40,710 bases of DNA, taken from IMG/VR virus record IMGVR_UViG_3300046689_000204, positions 1 to 40,710 of that record, one strand, 5' to 3'. The notes beneath the pieces are model-generated. The model was not told the origin of the DNA, ran no database searches, and was given only the letters and a program-made list of their open reading frames with translations. The translations under genes were made by a program, and so were the position numbers. Positions 32,350 to 39,490 of this stretch are shown here, one piece after another. The stretch's first letter is position 1. Each line of letters begins with the position of its first letter. The stretch is from a virus.

Positions 32350-32368
32350 ACCCTCGCTACTTGAGGGT
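32350..32368 (-). terminator. hairpin at the end of the minus operon
   Basis: ACCCTC and GAGGGT pair in a six-base stem around a seven-base loop, overlapping the stop of the last - strand gene. No T-run follows, so it may be a weak or rho-dependent end, or an mRNA-stabilising hairpin. Confidence 0.25.
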
Positions 32369-32839
32369 TGCTTCGGTCCAAACTACAACCTTGGCGACTC
32401 TCGGGTCATCGGGCAAGTTGAACGTCTTCTCCATCTTCATATCAGGAAACTGTCCGTCAAGACTGTTCGCGTAATCTGTCTTTAGAACAGTCCCATCCGG
32501 AGCGATTATGTTCCAGTGCCACGCGACATAGCGGAGTTCGCCATTGCATTTATTGGTGGTGTACATCGTGCCGGTTTCCCCATCGAGATAGGCGCGATCA
32601 ATGATGAGGCAGCTCTTCTTGAGGATGATGAGGTCTACTGGCTTTGTTAACTCGCCATTGACCCCGACGCGGTTGTCCATGCGACCCTCGACGCGCTGAA
32701 TCTTCTGCCAGTCAATCAATCCGGTAAAGAACGCCAACCACATCAGGGCAGCCCCCGCCAGTGCTCCGGGGATAAGAGCAAAAAAGAACATCCCAATTCC
32801 GCCAGTTACCTTGACTTCGGTGCTAGTTGCCTCACTCAT
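32357..32839 (-). CDS. membrane-anchored protein downstream of integrase, 160 aa
   Basis: One strong membrane segment (about residues 15-40, GMFFFALIPGALAGAALMWL) is followed by a beta-rich soluble domain with two cysteines. It starts at an ATG overlapping the integrase stop (ATGA), with a strong AGGAGG site inside the integrase gene. It is therefore translated with integrase. Membrane proteins in this position are often lysogenic conversion or superinfection exclusion factors, but no specific family is recognised. It ends 102 bases beyond the attachment core. Confidence 0.6.
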   Translation of the reverse strand: MSEATSTEVKVTGGIGMFFFALIPGALAGAALMWLAFFTGLIDWQKIQRVEGRMDNRVGVNGELTKPVDLIILKKSCLIIDRAYLDGETGTMYTTNKCNGELRYVAWHWNIIAPDGTVLKTDYANSLDGQFPDMKMEKTFNLPDDPRVAKVVVWTEATLK

Positions 32840-33957
32840 GCCTTCCTCCTAATCATCTCCACAACCCTGTCATTAGCCCCGCGCAGGCCGTCTACTTCCT
32901 TCCCGCCATAGCCGAGCGTCGTTCTGATGTCTGAGTGCCGCATCAGCCGCTTCTGGACTTCCATAGGCAGGTCAAGCCCGCGCATCATGTGCCTGTAAGT
33001 GTGCCTGAAGGCGTGCCAGCCCAGCCCGTAGATGCCGACCTTGCGACCGGCAGGCTCAAGGTGCCAGCGCAGCAGGGAATCACGATGGAACGGCCTATTA
33101 GTGACAGGCGAGCCGAATAGCCAGCCGTCGATCACAGGCTCGTCTGCCTTCCACTTCACCAGCGCGGCAATCAGGCTTTCATGCAGTGGCAGGTCATCAT
33201 TAGATGCCAGCGTCTTGGTCTCGTCCTGATGCTTGCCGACTACGGAGCGGTTGATGACCAGCGAGCCATTTATGAGGTCGATATCCTCCCACCGCAGGCC
33301 AAGAATCTCAGACGCCCTCAGCCCTAAGCACATGCCTAGCTGCGCCATCATTGCGACTCTGGGAGGCAGAATCTCCATGAGCTTGTGATACTGCTCGACG
33401 GTCAGGATGAGCTGCTTGCGGGTCGGTGCCGGTCTGCCCTTGATTCTCAGCAGGCCCATTGGGTTGCGCTGCAGATCCATTCCGCCGCGCCTGATGATCG
33501 ACTCAAACAGGACATGCAGCGTGGCCTTCATGTGCTGCTTGGACTTCTTCGAGAACGGCCCACCTTTGCGCTTCTCCAGGCTATTCAGCCACTGCTCGAC
33601 GGCGATAATGTCCCGCGCCATTGTTGGCGCTGCCAGCTTGCCCCACTTGCCCCGTATCAATTCAAGGTAGGTCTTCAGGCTGCGCTGCGTGCTCTCTCTC
33701 GCGGGCATGTCCTCAGCCTTGTAGAGCTCGATGGCTTCGGCAATGGTGATGCTTCGGCCTGCAGATGCGATATTCAGCGACTGCCGTATCTTGTCAGCCT
33801 CAGCCTCGGCTAGAGACTTGGTGGGGAGGGCCTTGATGTCGCCAAGGATGACAGAGCGGTAACGCTTGCCTTCCTTGTAGCGGAACGCCCAGACAGCAGG
33901 GGTGTCGGCGCGAGGCTTGAGGGTTACGGAGCCACGCTGGTAGCTATGCCTTCGCAT
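32836..33957 (-). CDS. int: tyrosine-family integrase
   Basis: All catalytic residues are present in the 373-aa product: Arg214 (GLRASEIL), Lys248 (DETKTL), His315/Arg318 (HAFRHT), His341 (MRHSD) and Tyr350 (TTLGYG). The N-terminal about 60 residues are an arm-binding-type domain, and residues about 70-170 are a core-binding SAM-like domain. I start at ATG 33957, with GGAG seven bases upstream; the frame is open further upstream but overlaps the preceding gene. It would catalyse integration and excision at the tRNA core 0.6 kb away. It is the penultimate gene of the long - strand operon, so its expression may be tied to the recombination genes. Confidence 0.93.
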   Translation of the reverse strand: MRRHSYQRGSVTLKPRADTPAVWAFRYKEGKRYRSVILGDIKALPTKSLAEAEADKIRQSLNIASAGRSITIAEAIELYKAEDMPARESTQRSLKTYLELIRGKWGKLAAPTMARDIIAVEQWLNSLEKRKGGPFSKKSKQHMKATLHVLFESIIRRGGMDLQRNPMGLLRIKGRPAPTRKQLILTVEQYHKLMEILPPRVAMMAQLGMCLGLRASEILGLRWEDIDLINGSLVINRSVVGKHQDETKTLASNDDLPLHESLIAALVKWKADEPVIDGWLFGSPVTNRPFHRDSLLRWHLEPAGRKVGIYGLGWHAFRHTYRHMMRGLDLPMEVQKRLMRHSDIRTTLGYGGKEVDGLRGANDRVVEMIRRKA

Positions 33958-34144
33958 CGGGCGGCTCCGGTAATGGCATCCAATGGCTAGGGGCGGAAGT
34001 GGGCCACCAGCCATCAGAATCTCTAAAGCGGTTCTCCTTAGCATCCATCCATACCTGGTAAATTACCCTTACTGTAGGCATGAATATGAGAACCTTGCGC
34101 CCATTCTCAGGCAACTCCTGTTTCACGCTAATCCACTCACTCAC
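33944..34144 (-). CDS. DUF551 domain protein, 66 aa
   Basis: The product has the DUF551 hallmarks: an MSEWISVKQELPENG start, a central hydrophobic strand (KVLIFMPT) and the terminal HWMPLPEPP. The family is common in phages and has no established function. Its ATG overlaps the stop of the HTH gene, and the integrase start overlaps its own end, so the three are co-translated. Confidence 0.8.
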   Translation of the reverse strand: MSEWISVKQELPENGRKVLIFMPTVRVIYQVWMDAKENRFRDSDGWWPTSAPSHWMPLPEPPDAKA

Positions 34145-34353
34145 GACGCCACCGCCTTCTCTACTGCCGCATTGACTTCTGAAATCCTAAACAGCAGGAA
34201 CCGCTTTTTGCCCATGCCCATATTACGGGCTGGAATCTGACCGCGCCGCACCATTGTTCTGACATGGATATCGCTGCACCCTAGATGCCTGGCGATTGCC
34301 TTTGCGTTTACCCACGGCTCTTCCGGTTGCCGGATCGGTTGCACATCAGCCAT
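34141..34353 (-). CDS. small HTH protein, excisionase-like
   Basis: I start at ATG 34353 with GGAG upstream. The 70-aa product contains a helix-turn-helix of the excisionase/AlpA type: WVNAKAIARHLGCSDIHVRT, MVRRGQIPARNMG, and a positively charged wing with KRFLLFRISEV. Small HTH proteins of this kind bind DNA at attachment sites and direct integrase toward excision, or act as regulators. Being two genes before integrase strengthens an excisionase role. The stop overlaps the DUF551 start. Confidence 0.7.
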   Translation of the reverse strand: MADVQPIRQPEEPWVNAKAIARHLGCSDIHVRTMVRRGQIPARNMGMGKKRFLLFRISEVNAAVEKAVAS

Positions 34354-34885
34354 TGGCCTTCTCCTTAGCAAGCTCTGCGCGTGCGGCGCGTAACTCAACA
34401 AGCGCATTGCCGGCCCGTTTATTCTCCGCAGATGCGTTACGCTCCCACTGATCGCGGTTCTTGGTCATTGCTTCCAACGCCCTCTCGCACACCCGCAGCC
34501 TCTCCCTCAACTCAAACCGCTCCTCGACCGTAGCCGCGTCCATTGCGGACTGCTCGTTTTCGCGGACCAAGGCGGCGTTCTGCGCGGCGGCTAACCTGGA
34601 TTCGAGCGCAGCGTACATGCGATCACTGAATGGCTTACCGCGCAACCTCTCTACTTCGGCTTCCAACTCCGCTTCGCGTTCCAGAGAGGCGGTTAGCTGA
34701 GACTCGCGCCTGAATAGTTCCTGCTGGCAATCAATTGAGATAGTCACGAACCGCGCCGGATCGTTCTTGGCTATCTCAATGGCGGCTTCCTCGCCGGAAA
34801 AGCAAATACGGCGAGCCGCTGTAGCGCGTTCTTCAGCACTGAAGCTTCCCAAATCCGGCAACGTCACTCCCCTTGCTTCATTCAT
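34346..34885 (-). CDS. long coiled-coil protein, 179 aa
   Basis: I chose ATG 34885, with GGGGAG five bases upstream; the open frame upstream overlaps other genes and has no coding character. About residues 50-170 are strongly helical, with heptads of Glu, Arg, Leu and Ala (REAELEAEVERLRGK, then VEERFELRERLRVCERALEA). The N-terminus is less ordered. It is probably a DNA-associated or scaffolding protein. The family is unknown to me. Its end overlaps the HTH gene by eight bases. Confidence 0.6.
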   Translation of the reverse strand: MNEARGVTLPDLGSFSAEERATAARRICFSGEEAAIEIAKNDPARFVTISIDCQQELFRRESQLTASLEREAELEAEVERLRGKPFSDRMYAALESRLAAAQNAALVRENEQSAMDAATVEERFELRERLRVCERALEAMTKNRDQWERNASAENKRAGNALVELRAARAELAKEKANG

Positions 34886-35072
34886 TGCGGCTCCCCTTCG
34901 GCTCGTATTCATGGTCAAACGGCTTACTCCCCCGTCCATACCCGTAGAATGGGCCATGAACCGCCGTGTGCTTGGGACACCCACAGACACACATCCCGCA
35001 GCAGCATCTTTTTGGATTGGGGCAATCATTTAAATCAACCGCTCCGCTCACTCCCCTTGCTTGGGTGGTCAT
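34878..35072 (-). CDS. cysteine-cluster protein, 64 aa
   Basis: Seven cysteines lie in about 16 residues (CPNPKRCCCGMCVCGC), with a histidine soon after (PKH). The rest is polar with aromatic residues. The cluster could bind one or more metal ions (zinc or iron-sulfur), or form disulfides. It starts at ATG 35072, which overlaps the upstream stop, behind GGAG eight bases away. Function unknown. Confidence 0.55.
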   Translation of the reverse strand: MTTQARGVSGAVDLNDCPNPKRCCCGMCVCGCPKHTAVHGPFYGYGRGSKPFDHEYEPKGSRNE

Positions 35073-36016
35073 CGGCTTGGCTCCTGCGCTGGCTTTGGTG
35101 CGGTGCGCTTGAGTGCGCCGATTTCAATTACGATTTGCCGCCTGAAATCATTACCGATCAGCCCGCTTGAATCGACATACTCAACGGCAGTGTCCACGCC
35201 TTCATTGAAGGCCGCAACTTCCCAATCCTCCCAACCGGCAGGGGCAGACGCAGCGATTGCTTTTGCCCATCGTGCTCTATCCGAATCCTCTAACTCATCC
35301 CACTGCGTAGATTGGGGGCCGGTCATGTTCCACACGTCCCACGATTCCTTCAAGCCATGCGAACCGGCAGGGGCAGATTGTGCAACGTTCCACAGATCGC
35401 ATAGCCGTTGCGCATTGGCATCTTGCGGCAGGCCAGCACCAAACCCTCGAATCTCTGCGAACATCGTCGGGCCTTCTAGAGTCTGAAGGAAGATGTAGCC
35501 GTGATCGTCGCAAAATAGCTTGCCATTGCTTGGCTCACTCTCCCCCTGTCTGCTACGGAGAGCGGCTTGCCATGCTTCCCGAGCAAATACTCGAACTACC
35601 GCCGTGGCATGGGGGTGCGTTGAATTCCACCACTCCTCAAACGCCTCCGGTTTAGCAGGCTGTGGGGGATTCGGCTCAGTCAGAGGGTGGCTGGGCACTC
35701 CGTCATAGCACACACGTTTTCCTGTTGGGCCATAGGGCACCCCCCTAGCGGGTTCGGCTACTTGACCCGGAGCTATCGGCCATTTATCTTTCGTTGGCTG
35801 TGTGATTTGCTCCATAGCGTTAGCGGGTTCGGCTACGGCTGGAAACGCTCGCTCGCATCCCATCTGGTCCGAGTCCTCATGAACCCAACCTTGCGGGCCT
35901 TTGCTGATTGCATTCCCGCATCCTTCGCAGCGCTCATAGTCCGGCCACACAGCCAACACCCTCTCGCGGTCACCCAACGCCTCTAGCTTCTTGTATGCAT
36001 CGCCAAACTGGTTCAC
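35069..36016 (-). CDS. hypothetical mosaic protein, 315 aa
   Basis: Starts at GTG 36016 behind GGAGG that is part of the preceding gene's end. Residues about 30-55 contain a CxxC (CEGCGN) with a nearby Cys and His (HEDSDQMGC), a zinc-finger-like site. The remainder combines Pro-rich linkers with short helical blocks (EEWWNSTHPHATAVVRVFA, then EAWQAALRSRQ). Repeated AEPAN/AEPAR and SAPAGS/SAPAGW units suggest linker-joined modules. I recognise no family. It is located between the nuclease and the Cys-cluster gene. Confidence 0.55.
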   Translation of the reverse strand: MNQFGDAYKKLEALGDRERVLAVWPDYERCEGCGNAISKGPQGWVHEDSDQMGCERAFPAVAEPANAMEQITQPTKDKWPIAPGQVAEPARGVPYGPTGKRVCYDGVPSHPLTEPNPPQPAKPEAFEEWWNSTHPHATAVVRVFAREAWQAALRSRQGESEPSNGKLFCDDHGYIFLQTLEGPTMFAEIRGFGAGLPQDANAQRLCDLWNVAQSAPAGSHGLKESWDVWNMTGPQSTQWDELEDSDRARWAKAIAASAPAGWEDWEVAAFNEGVDTAVEYVDSSGLIGNDFRRQIVIEIGALKRTAPKPAQEPSR

Positions 36017-36019
36017 AAA

Positions 36020-36700
36020 CTACCTCCGTTCCAATTGAAATCCGTTGGCTAACTTAGCCATTGCTAAACGAACGCATCCGTCCCATAAAAGGCTGTCGTC
36101 CGTCGTTCCAAAGTCGTGAAAGTCGAAGCCGCCCTCTTTGTTGACCTGTACGATCCCCCGACTTGGGGCTTCACCTGTTCCTTGGAGTTCATGCCAAGCC
36201 TCATCAAACTCCGTAGCGCACACGTAGCTTTGCGTTTGGCAGCGCCAGGCGAGCAGCTTTTGAGCCTTTGCTTTGCCGTACTGCTTGGCTGTGGTCTTAG
36301 CGTCAAGGATGTACGGGACACCATTGACAAGCCCGCGAAGATCAATCGTGCAGCCGATAAGTTGCGAGGTCCCATCATGTTCATAAACCAACTGCGTCTC
36401 TAATCCGCCGATTGGCTCAAAGTTGTGCTCCGTGCGGAACTTCATGTATCCGCGAAAGTAGGGGACAACCTCGTCTGGCATATCAGGAACGTCCCCGTCT
36501 TCCTCGAAATACTGGATAGCGAGATGCAACTGAGTCCCGCGCCATGAAGCATGGTCAAGCACTGCCTTAGGGATTCCGCTATAGTCCGACAGCCCGTTTA
36601 GGGAGATGATGTCGGATGTTGCCAGCACAAACTGCCCCGGTACGCGGTAAGTGTGCGTCTCTTCGCAGAATGTATGTTCGAGAATCACTTGGCCGCCCAT
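36020..36700 (-). CDS. PD-(D/E)XK nuclease, recombination exonuclease candidate
   Basis: The catalytic pattern is visible: an acidic residue in GCTIDLRGL, then YILDAKTT (the D-x-K of the family), then a Gln/Tyr-bearing helix (WRCQTQSYVCA). This is the RecB/Cas4-like nuclease layout in a 226-aa protein. With the Bet-like annealing protein directly upstream, it likely forms a Red-type pair in which the nuclease trims ends to single strands. ATG 36700 overlaps the bet gene by 16 bases and has a poor ribosome site. GTG 36688, overlapping the bet stop, is an alternative start. Confidence 0.78.
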   Translation of the reverse strand: MGGQVILEHTFCEETHTYRVPGQFVLATSDIISLNGLSDYSGIPKAVLDHASWRGTQLHLAIQYFEEDGDVPDMPDEVVPYFRGYMKFRTEHNFEPIGGLETQLVYEHDGTSQLIGCTIDLRGLVNGVPYILDAKTTAKQYGKAKAQKLLAWRCQTQSYVCATEFDEAWHELQGTGEAPSRGIVQVNKEGGFDFHDFGTTDDSLLWDGCVRLAMAKLANGFQLERR

Positions 36701-37641
36701 TCGCAGTGCTGCTCGTACTCAGACCGGAGAATTTCGCCCGTAGTGTTGTATCCCTTGATCGCCAGGTAGTTGTTGATTTCCGCCTTCGTTTTGCCTGAAC
36801 CCATCGCAATGCCGAAGAAGCGTTTTGCCTGAGCCTCAGAGATTACGGGACCAGGCTTGCGGACTCGCGGTTCAGGTGGGGCTGGTGCCTCAAACCCGTA
36901 GTCTCGCGCCGCCTCTTCCATGTGAGTGTCGTAGTCGTTTGGCTCCTCAGCGTCGGGATTTATCGGAGGAACTGGCTTCTGTGCTCTCTGCGTGTTCTGT
37001 TGCGGGGCAATGTACTCAGGGAGGGCCGGGGAATCCGCCTGCGCCATCTCCTCGGTGGTGTAGAGGCCGCTCAGATCCGCAGGGAACGCTTTACGCAGCG
37101 CAAGAGCCTCTGCGCACTTGCCCAGCATCAGGAATGGCATCTTCTGCCACATCGGGCCACCAGCGTTGTACTCCGTCCAGCGAGCCGTAGCTGTGAACTC
37201 TGCCACTTCCATGCTGGTAGGAGTCCAGCCGACAACCTTCTTCACTGTCACGCAAGCCGATGCGGGGAACTTAGTTCCCTCATCCACCACATAGGTTGGA
37301 TCAGAGATGCCGGCCAACTTCCCGGTACGGTCTGCGATTACCCTGTACCCGTCAATGGCGGTCTGGATGGTCATCTTGCCGCCGCGCTTGATTGCATAGA
37401 TTTGACGAGCAAGCGGGTCAAGACCTGTGCGCTTGGCTGTGTAAAGGAAAAGCTCAAGCTCATCGTCTGTCGCGCCTACCGCTATGGTGCGCTTGATAAG
37501 TTCGATCTTCTCGCGGGAGAAATCCTGGTCTCGCGGCCTGATGGCTACGGGTTCAGTTCGTGCTATCGCTGTGGTTTGCATGGTTCCTTCCTTCGCATCA
37601 AGTACGGCATGGCTTGCAACTAACTGCTCGTGTACGGTCAT
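36685..37641 (-). CDS. bet: Bet-like single-strand annealing protein
   Basis: Phage recombination protein of the lambda Bet/RecT group. Residues about 40-120 carry its signature, with VGATDDELELFLYTAKRTG, LDPLARQIYAIKRGG and MTIQTAIDGYRVIADRTG, followed by the sheet region and WQKMPFLMLGKCAEALALR. The C-terminal about 100 residues are Pro/Glu-rich and then a small helical domain, probably a partner or SSB-contact region. I start at ATG 37641 because GGAGG lies just upstream in the previous gene's end; ATG 37581 (behind AAGGAAGG) is also possible. It works with the nuclease next to it. Confidence 0.9.
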   Translation of the reverse strand: MTVHEQLVASHAVLDAKEGTMQTTAIARTEPVAIRPRDQDFSREKIELIKRTIAVGATDDELELFLYTAKRTGLDPLARQIYAIKRGGKMTIQTAIDGYRVIADRTGKLAGISDPTYVVDEGTKFPASACVTVKKVVGWTPTSMEVAEFTATARWTEYNAGGPMWQKMPFLMLGKCAEALALRKAFPADLSGLYTTEEMAQADSPALPEYIAPQQNTQRAQKPVPPINPDAEEPNDYDTHMEEAARDYGFEAPAPPEPRVRKPGPVISEAQAKRFFGIAMGSGKTKAEINNYLAIKGYNTTGEILRSEYEQHCEWAAK

Positions 37642-37643
37642 GG

Positions 37644-37862
37644 CTACCTCCACATCTTTTCCAACTGCTCTATCTCCTTGCGGCGTGCCTTCTGCTCGTT
37701 CTCCCATCGGTCGCGCTCGATACGCTCCATGTAAGCGTCGAACTCTTCGTTTAACAGCCGATCTCGCGAATGCCAGGCAGCGCAGGCGAGGAATCCGCAC
37801 ATGGCCGCAAGGAAGCTAAAGGCTGCCGGGTTGCCGTGATACAGCGCGCGAAGGTAGTTCAT
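37644..37862 (-). CDS. N-terminal TM coiled-coil protein, 72 aa
   Basis: One membrane helix (about residues 13-29, FSFLAAMCGFLACAAW) is followed by a charged helical tail (EFDAYMERIERDRWENEQKA onward). Start ATG 37862 overlaps the preceding stop (ATGA). A type III-style membrane protein with a cytoplasmic coiled coil could anchor replication or act as an exclusion factor. No family recognised. Confidence 0.55.
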   Translation of the reverse strand: MNYLRALYHGNPAAFSFLAAMCGFLACAAWHSRDRLLNEEFDAYMERIERDRWENEQKARRKEIEQLEKMWR

Positions 37863-38137
37863 TGAGCTATCTCCTCCCACGTTTTAGGCTGACGCTTCTT
37901 GAGCTTGGTGATTACGCCACGGAGAGCATTATTCTTGCGCTCTAGCCCTCTGCGTCGGTCCTGTTCTTCCTTCCACCACTTGTAGTAGAGGTCGCGGTCA
38001 TTCAGGAGATTGGCATAATTTGCGGCCATCTTCTCGGCGGCATCCGCGATGCGCTGGAAGCTGCCCATGTTGATCTCTGTAATGTTCGGGGCTTCGCTGG
38101 CGCTCCAGCCTTTCTTGCTCGCATCTCGATGTGTCAC
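37859..38137 (-). CDS. helical charged protein, 92 aa
   Basis: I chose GTG 38137, which has GGAGG seven bases upstream and overlaps the stop of the preceding 56-aa gene (GTGA). The product is helical and charged (AAEKMAANYANLLNDRDLYY, then KWWKEEQDRRRGLERKNNAL) with a basic region before its end. It may form a coiled-coil dimer. Function unknown. Confidence 0.55.
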   Translation of the reverse strand: MTHRDASKKGWSASEAPNITEINMGSFQRIADAAEKMAANYANLLNDRDLYYKWWKEEQDRRRGLERKNNALRGVITKLKKRQPKTWEEIAQ

Positions 38138-38304
38138 TGAAGCACCTCCGTTACATTCGGATCGCAAATCCCATCCGCATCTCCATCTCCAATCGACCGA
38201 AACGCCCCGCATGGGCAAAAGATAACGGCTGACGCCATGCCGAATGCAGGCAGGAAGTCAACCTCTGAATCAAAGGTGTGCGTGTGCTTTCTGACGACAA
38301 TCAT
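38134..38304 (-). CDS. small protein with CxC motif, 56 aa
   Basis: A 56-codon frame fills the space between two coupled genes exactly: its ATG overlaps the upstream stop (ATGA) and its TGA overlaps the next GTG. The product begins MIVVRKHTHTFDSEVDF and has a Cys-Pro-Cys near its middle (FCPCGAFR), a possible metal ligand pair. The exact fit in the operon is the main support. Function unknown. Confidence 0.52.
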   Translation of the reverse strand: MIVVRKHTHTFDSEVDFLPAFGMASAVIFCPCGAFRSIGDGDADGICDPNVTEVLQ

Positions 38305-38486
38305 GCGGCCTCCATTGTGTGTTCGCAGTCTCCGCCTTCTTTGCGGCAGCTAATGCACTCCTGCACCCAAACGCCGTCATAGTTCACGTCGTGCGAGTTG
38401 GGCCATGTGCGCTGCTGTACCGGCAGGGCGATGCGCGTGGTTACTTCGTGGATGAGGTCTAGGGAGTGGAGCATGGTGTCGATCAT
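38301..38486 (-). CDS. hypothetical protein, 61 aa
   Basis: This 61-aa protein overlaps its neighbours by ATGA at both ends. It has an N-terminal helix (MLHSLDLIHEVTTRIALPVQ), a Trp-bearing polar middle and a CISCRKEGGDCEH segment, with CxxC and a Cys/His pair that could bind zinc. Function not recognised. Confidence 0.55.
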   Translation of the reverse strand: MIDTMLHSLDLIHEVTTRIALPVQQRTWPNSHDVNYDGVWVQECISCRKEGGDCEHTMEAA

Positions 38487-38689
38487 TTGAGGGCCGCCCT
38501 AAATTCACGGTCCTCTTGCTCCTGCTTATCCTTCCGCACGATCTCCCACGACTCCCACACGTTGCGGATGAAATCCTTGACTGTCATGTTGGCGTCGTAA
38601 GCCTGCTCAACGGCCTCGTGGATCGCATCCTCGATGTGCGTAGGGCGAACCACTTGAAAGTCCCACGTCAACCCAAGGGGCTTACTCAT
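38483..38689 (-). CDS. hypothetical helical protein, 68 aa
   Basis: The 68-aa product, coupled by ATGA at both ends, is helical (THIEDAIHEAVEQAYDANM, then KDFIRNVWESWEIVRKD) with a basic/acidic end. Small helical proteins of this kind in an early operon may be DNA-binding or inhibitory. No family recognised. Confidence 0.55.
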   Translation of the reverse strand: MSKPLGLTWDFQVVRPTHIEDAIHEAVEQAYDANMTVKDFIRNVWESWEIVRKDKQEQEDREFRAALK

Positions 38690-38982
38690 GCCGCTGCCTC
38701 CGCATCGCTAAACTCGCCCCGCGTTGCCTCTACCGCCTCACGCAGCTCCTTGTATGCCGCTGCTACGCGCACATCGGTCTGAGCCAGGGATTCGGCCTCG
38801 GTTACGAAGTTGATGGACTCAAGAACGAAATCGCGGGTGGATATTCCCTGCTGGTTGGAATTGCTCATCGAGAACACAATTAGGCCATCGGCATCAACGA
38901 CGTGAATCTGGCTATGCTGCATTAGCCTGTAGGGAAATGGCTGAGGGGGTACGGTGCACGGATCGAGTGTGGGAACGTTCAT
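38686..38982 (-). CDS. hypothetical protein, 98 aa
   Basis: GAGG lies six bases before the ATG. An N-terminal Pro-rich stretch leads to a beta region with HVVDADGLIVFSMSN, a pattern seen in small phage proteins, and a helical C-terminus (VAAAYKELREAVEATRG). Its stop overlaps the next ATG. No cysteine cluster or membrane segment. Function unknown. Confidence 0.55.
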   Translation of the reverse strand: MNVPTLDPCTVPPQPFPYRLMQHSQIHVVDADGLIVFSMSNSNQQGISTRDFVLESINFVTEAESLAQTDVRVAAAYKELREAVEATRGEFSDAEAAA

Positions 38983-38985
38983 GGC

Positions 38986-39099
38986 TTACCTCGCTAGTAG
39001 GGTTGAGAGATGGTTGAAGGCGTGGACGATGGGCGCTGCAAAGTCTGCCAGCGTAAGCATCAGAATCAGAATCAGGAGAAAGAGGGCAGACCGGGTCAT
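38986..39099 (-). CDS. tiny TM peptide, 37 aa
   Basis: This 37-aa frame overlaps the stop of the wHTH gene (ATGA) and has a strong GGAGG five bases before its ATG. It contains one hydrophobic helix (ALFLLILILMLTLADFAA) followed by a short polar end. As the second gene of the operon, it would be made early and inserted in the inner membrane. A signal-peptide-like reading (cut after DFAA) is possible, but little would remain. Confidence 0.5.
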   Translation of the reverse strand: MTRSALFLLILILMLTLADFAAPIVHAFNHLSTLLAR

Positions 39100-39365
39100 T
39101 TGCGCCTCCGGGCTGCACGTTTGCCCAGTTCGGTAATGGTTAGGCTGCGGTGTACGTTAGCGGTGGCGGCCAGGATGCCCTTACGGATCAGCCGGTCAAT
39201 CGTGCGCTTGGCTGTGGATTTGCTGCGCTCCACGTACCGAGCGATTTCGTCATAGCTGGGGGAGTTGCCGAATTTCTTGATATGGCCCGCAATGGCCTTC
39301 AGAACAGCAACTTCTTCCTCTGAGAGCCTTGCTGATATATGTCCGTCGTAGATAGGTGTCTTCAT
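39096..39365 (-). CDS. LexA-N-terminal-like winged-helix regulator, 89 aa
   Basis: The protein matches the DNA-binding domain of LexA-type repressors in pattern: LSEEEVAVLKAIAGHIKKFG, then SPSYDEIARYVERSKSTAKR, a recognition helix and a wing with GILAATANVHRS. The C-terminal peptidase domain of LexA and CI is absent, so RecA-driven self-cleavage is not expected. I start at ATG 39365; it has no ribosome site, but the predicted transcript starts within a few bases of it, as for leaderless lambda cI. The longer open frame upstream crosses the promoter and the divergent gene. As first gene of the operon it may autoregulate it. Confidence 0.72.
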   Translation of the reverse strand: MKTPIYDGHISARLSEEEVAVLKAIAGHIKKFGNSPSYDEIARYVERSKSTAKRTIDRLIRKGILAATANVHRSLTITELGKRAARRRK

Positions 39366-39374
39366 CGCAAAACA

Positions 39375-39403
39375 ACTATCGGGCATTGGCACGTTTGTGT
39401 CAA
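39375..39403 (-). promoter_or_regulatory. promoter of the minus-strand early operon
   Basis: TTGACA (39403-39398) and GATAGT (39380-39375) are spaced by 17 bases on the - strand. The expected start, six to seven bases below the -10, is within a few bases of ATG 39365, which gives a leaderless or nearly leaderless first message. No other clear promoter is seen before 32357, so it probably serves the whole operon. Confidence 0.65.
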
Positions 39404-39449
39404 GAACATTCTTGAAAAAAATGCGATTAGTTAAAAATGCACGGATAGT
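39375..39449. promoter_or_regulatory. candidate operator repeats in the control region
   Basis: A related motif, ATGC followed by 0-3 bases and GAT(T)AGT, appears three times: ATGCGATTAGT (39421-39431, +), ATGCACGGATAGT (39437-39449, +) and ATGCCCGATAGT (39386-39375, -), the last covering the -10. Repeats of this sort beside a repressor-like gene suggest operators. The spacing varies, so the evidence is modest. Confidence 0.35.
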
Positions 39450-39490
39450 GATGCAAATTAAAGATTCTTCTTTTTCAGGCAACTTTTTGA

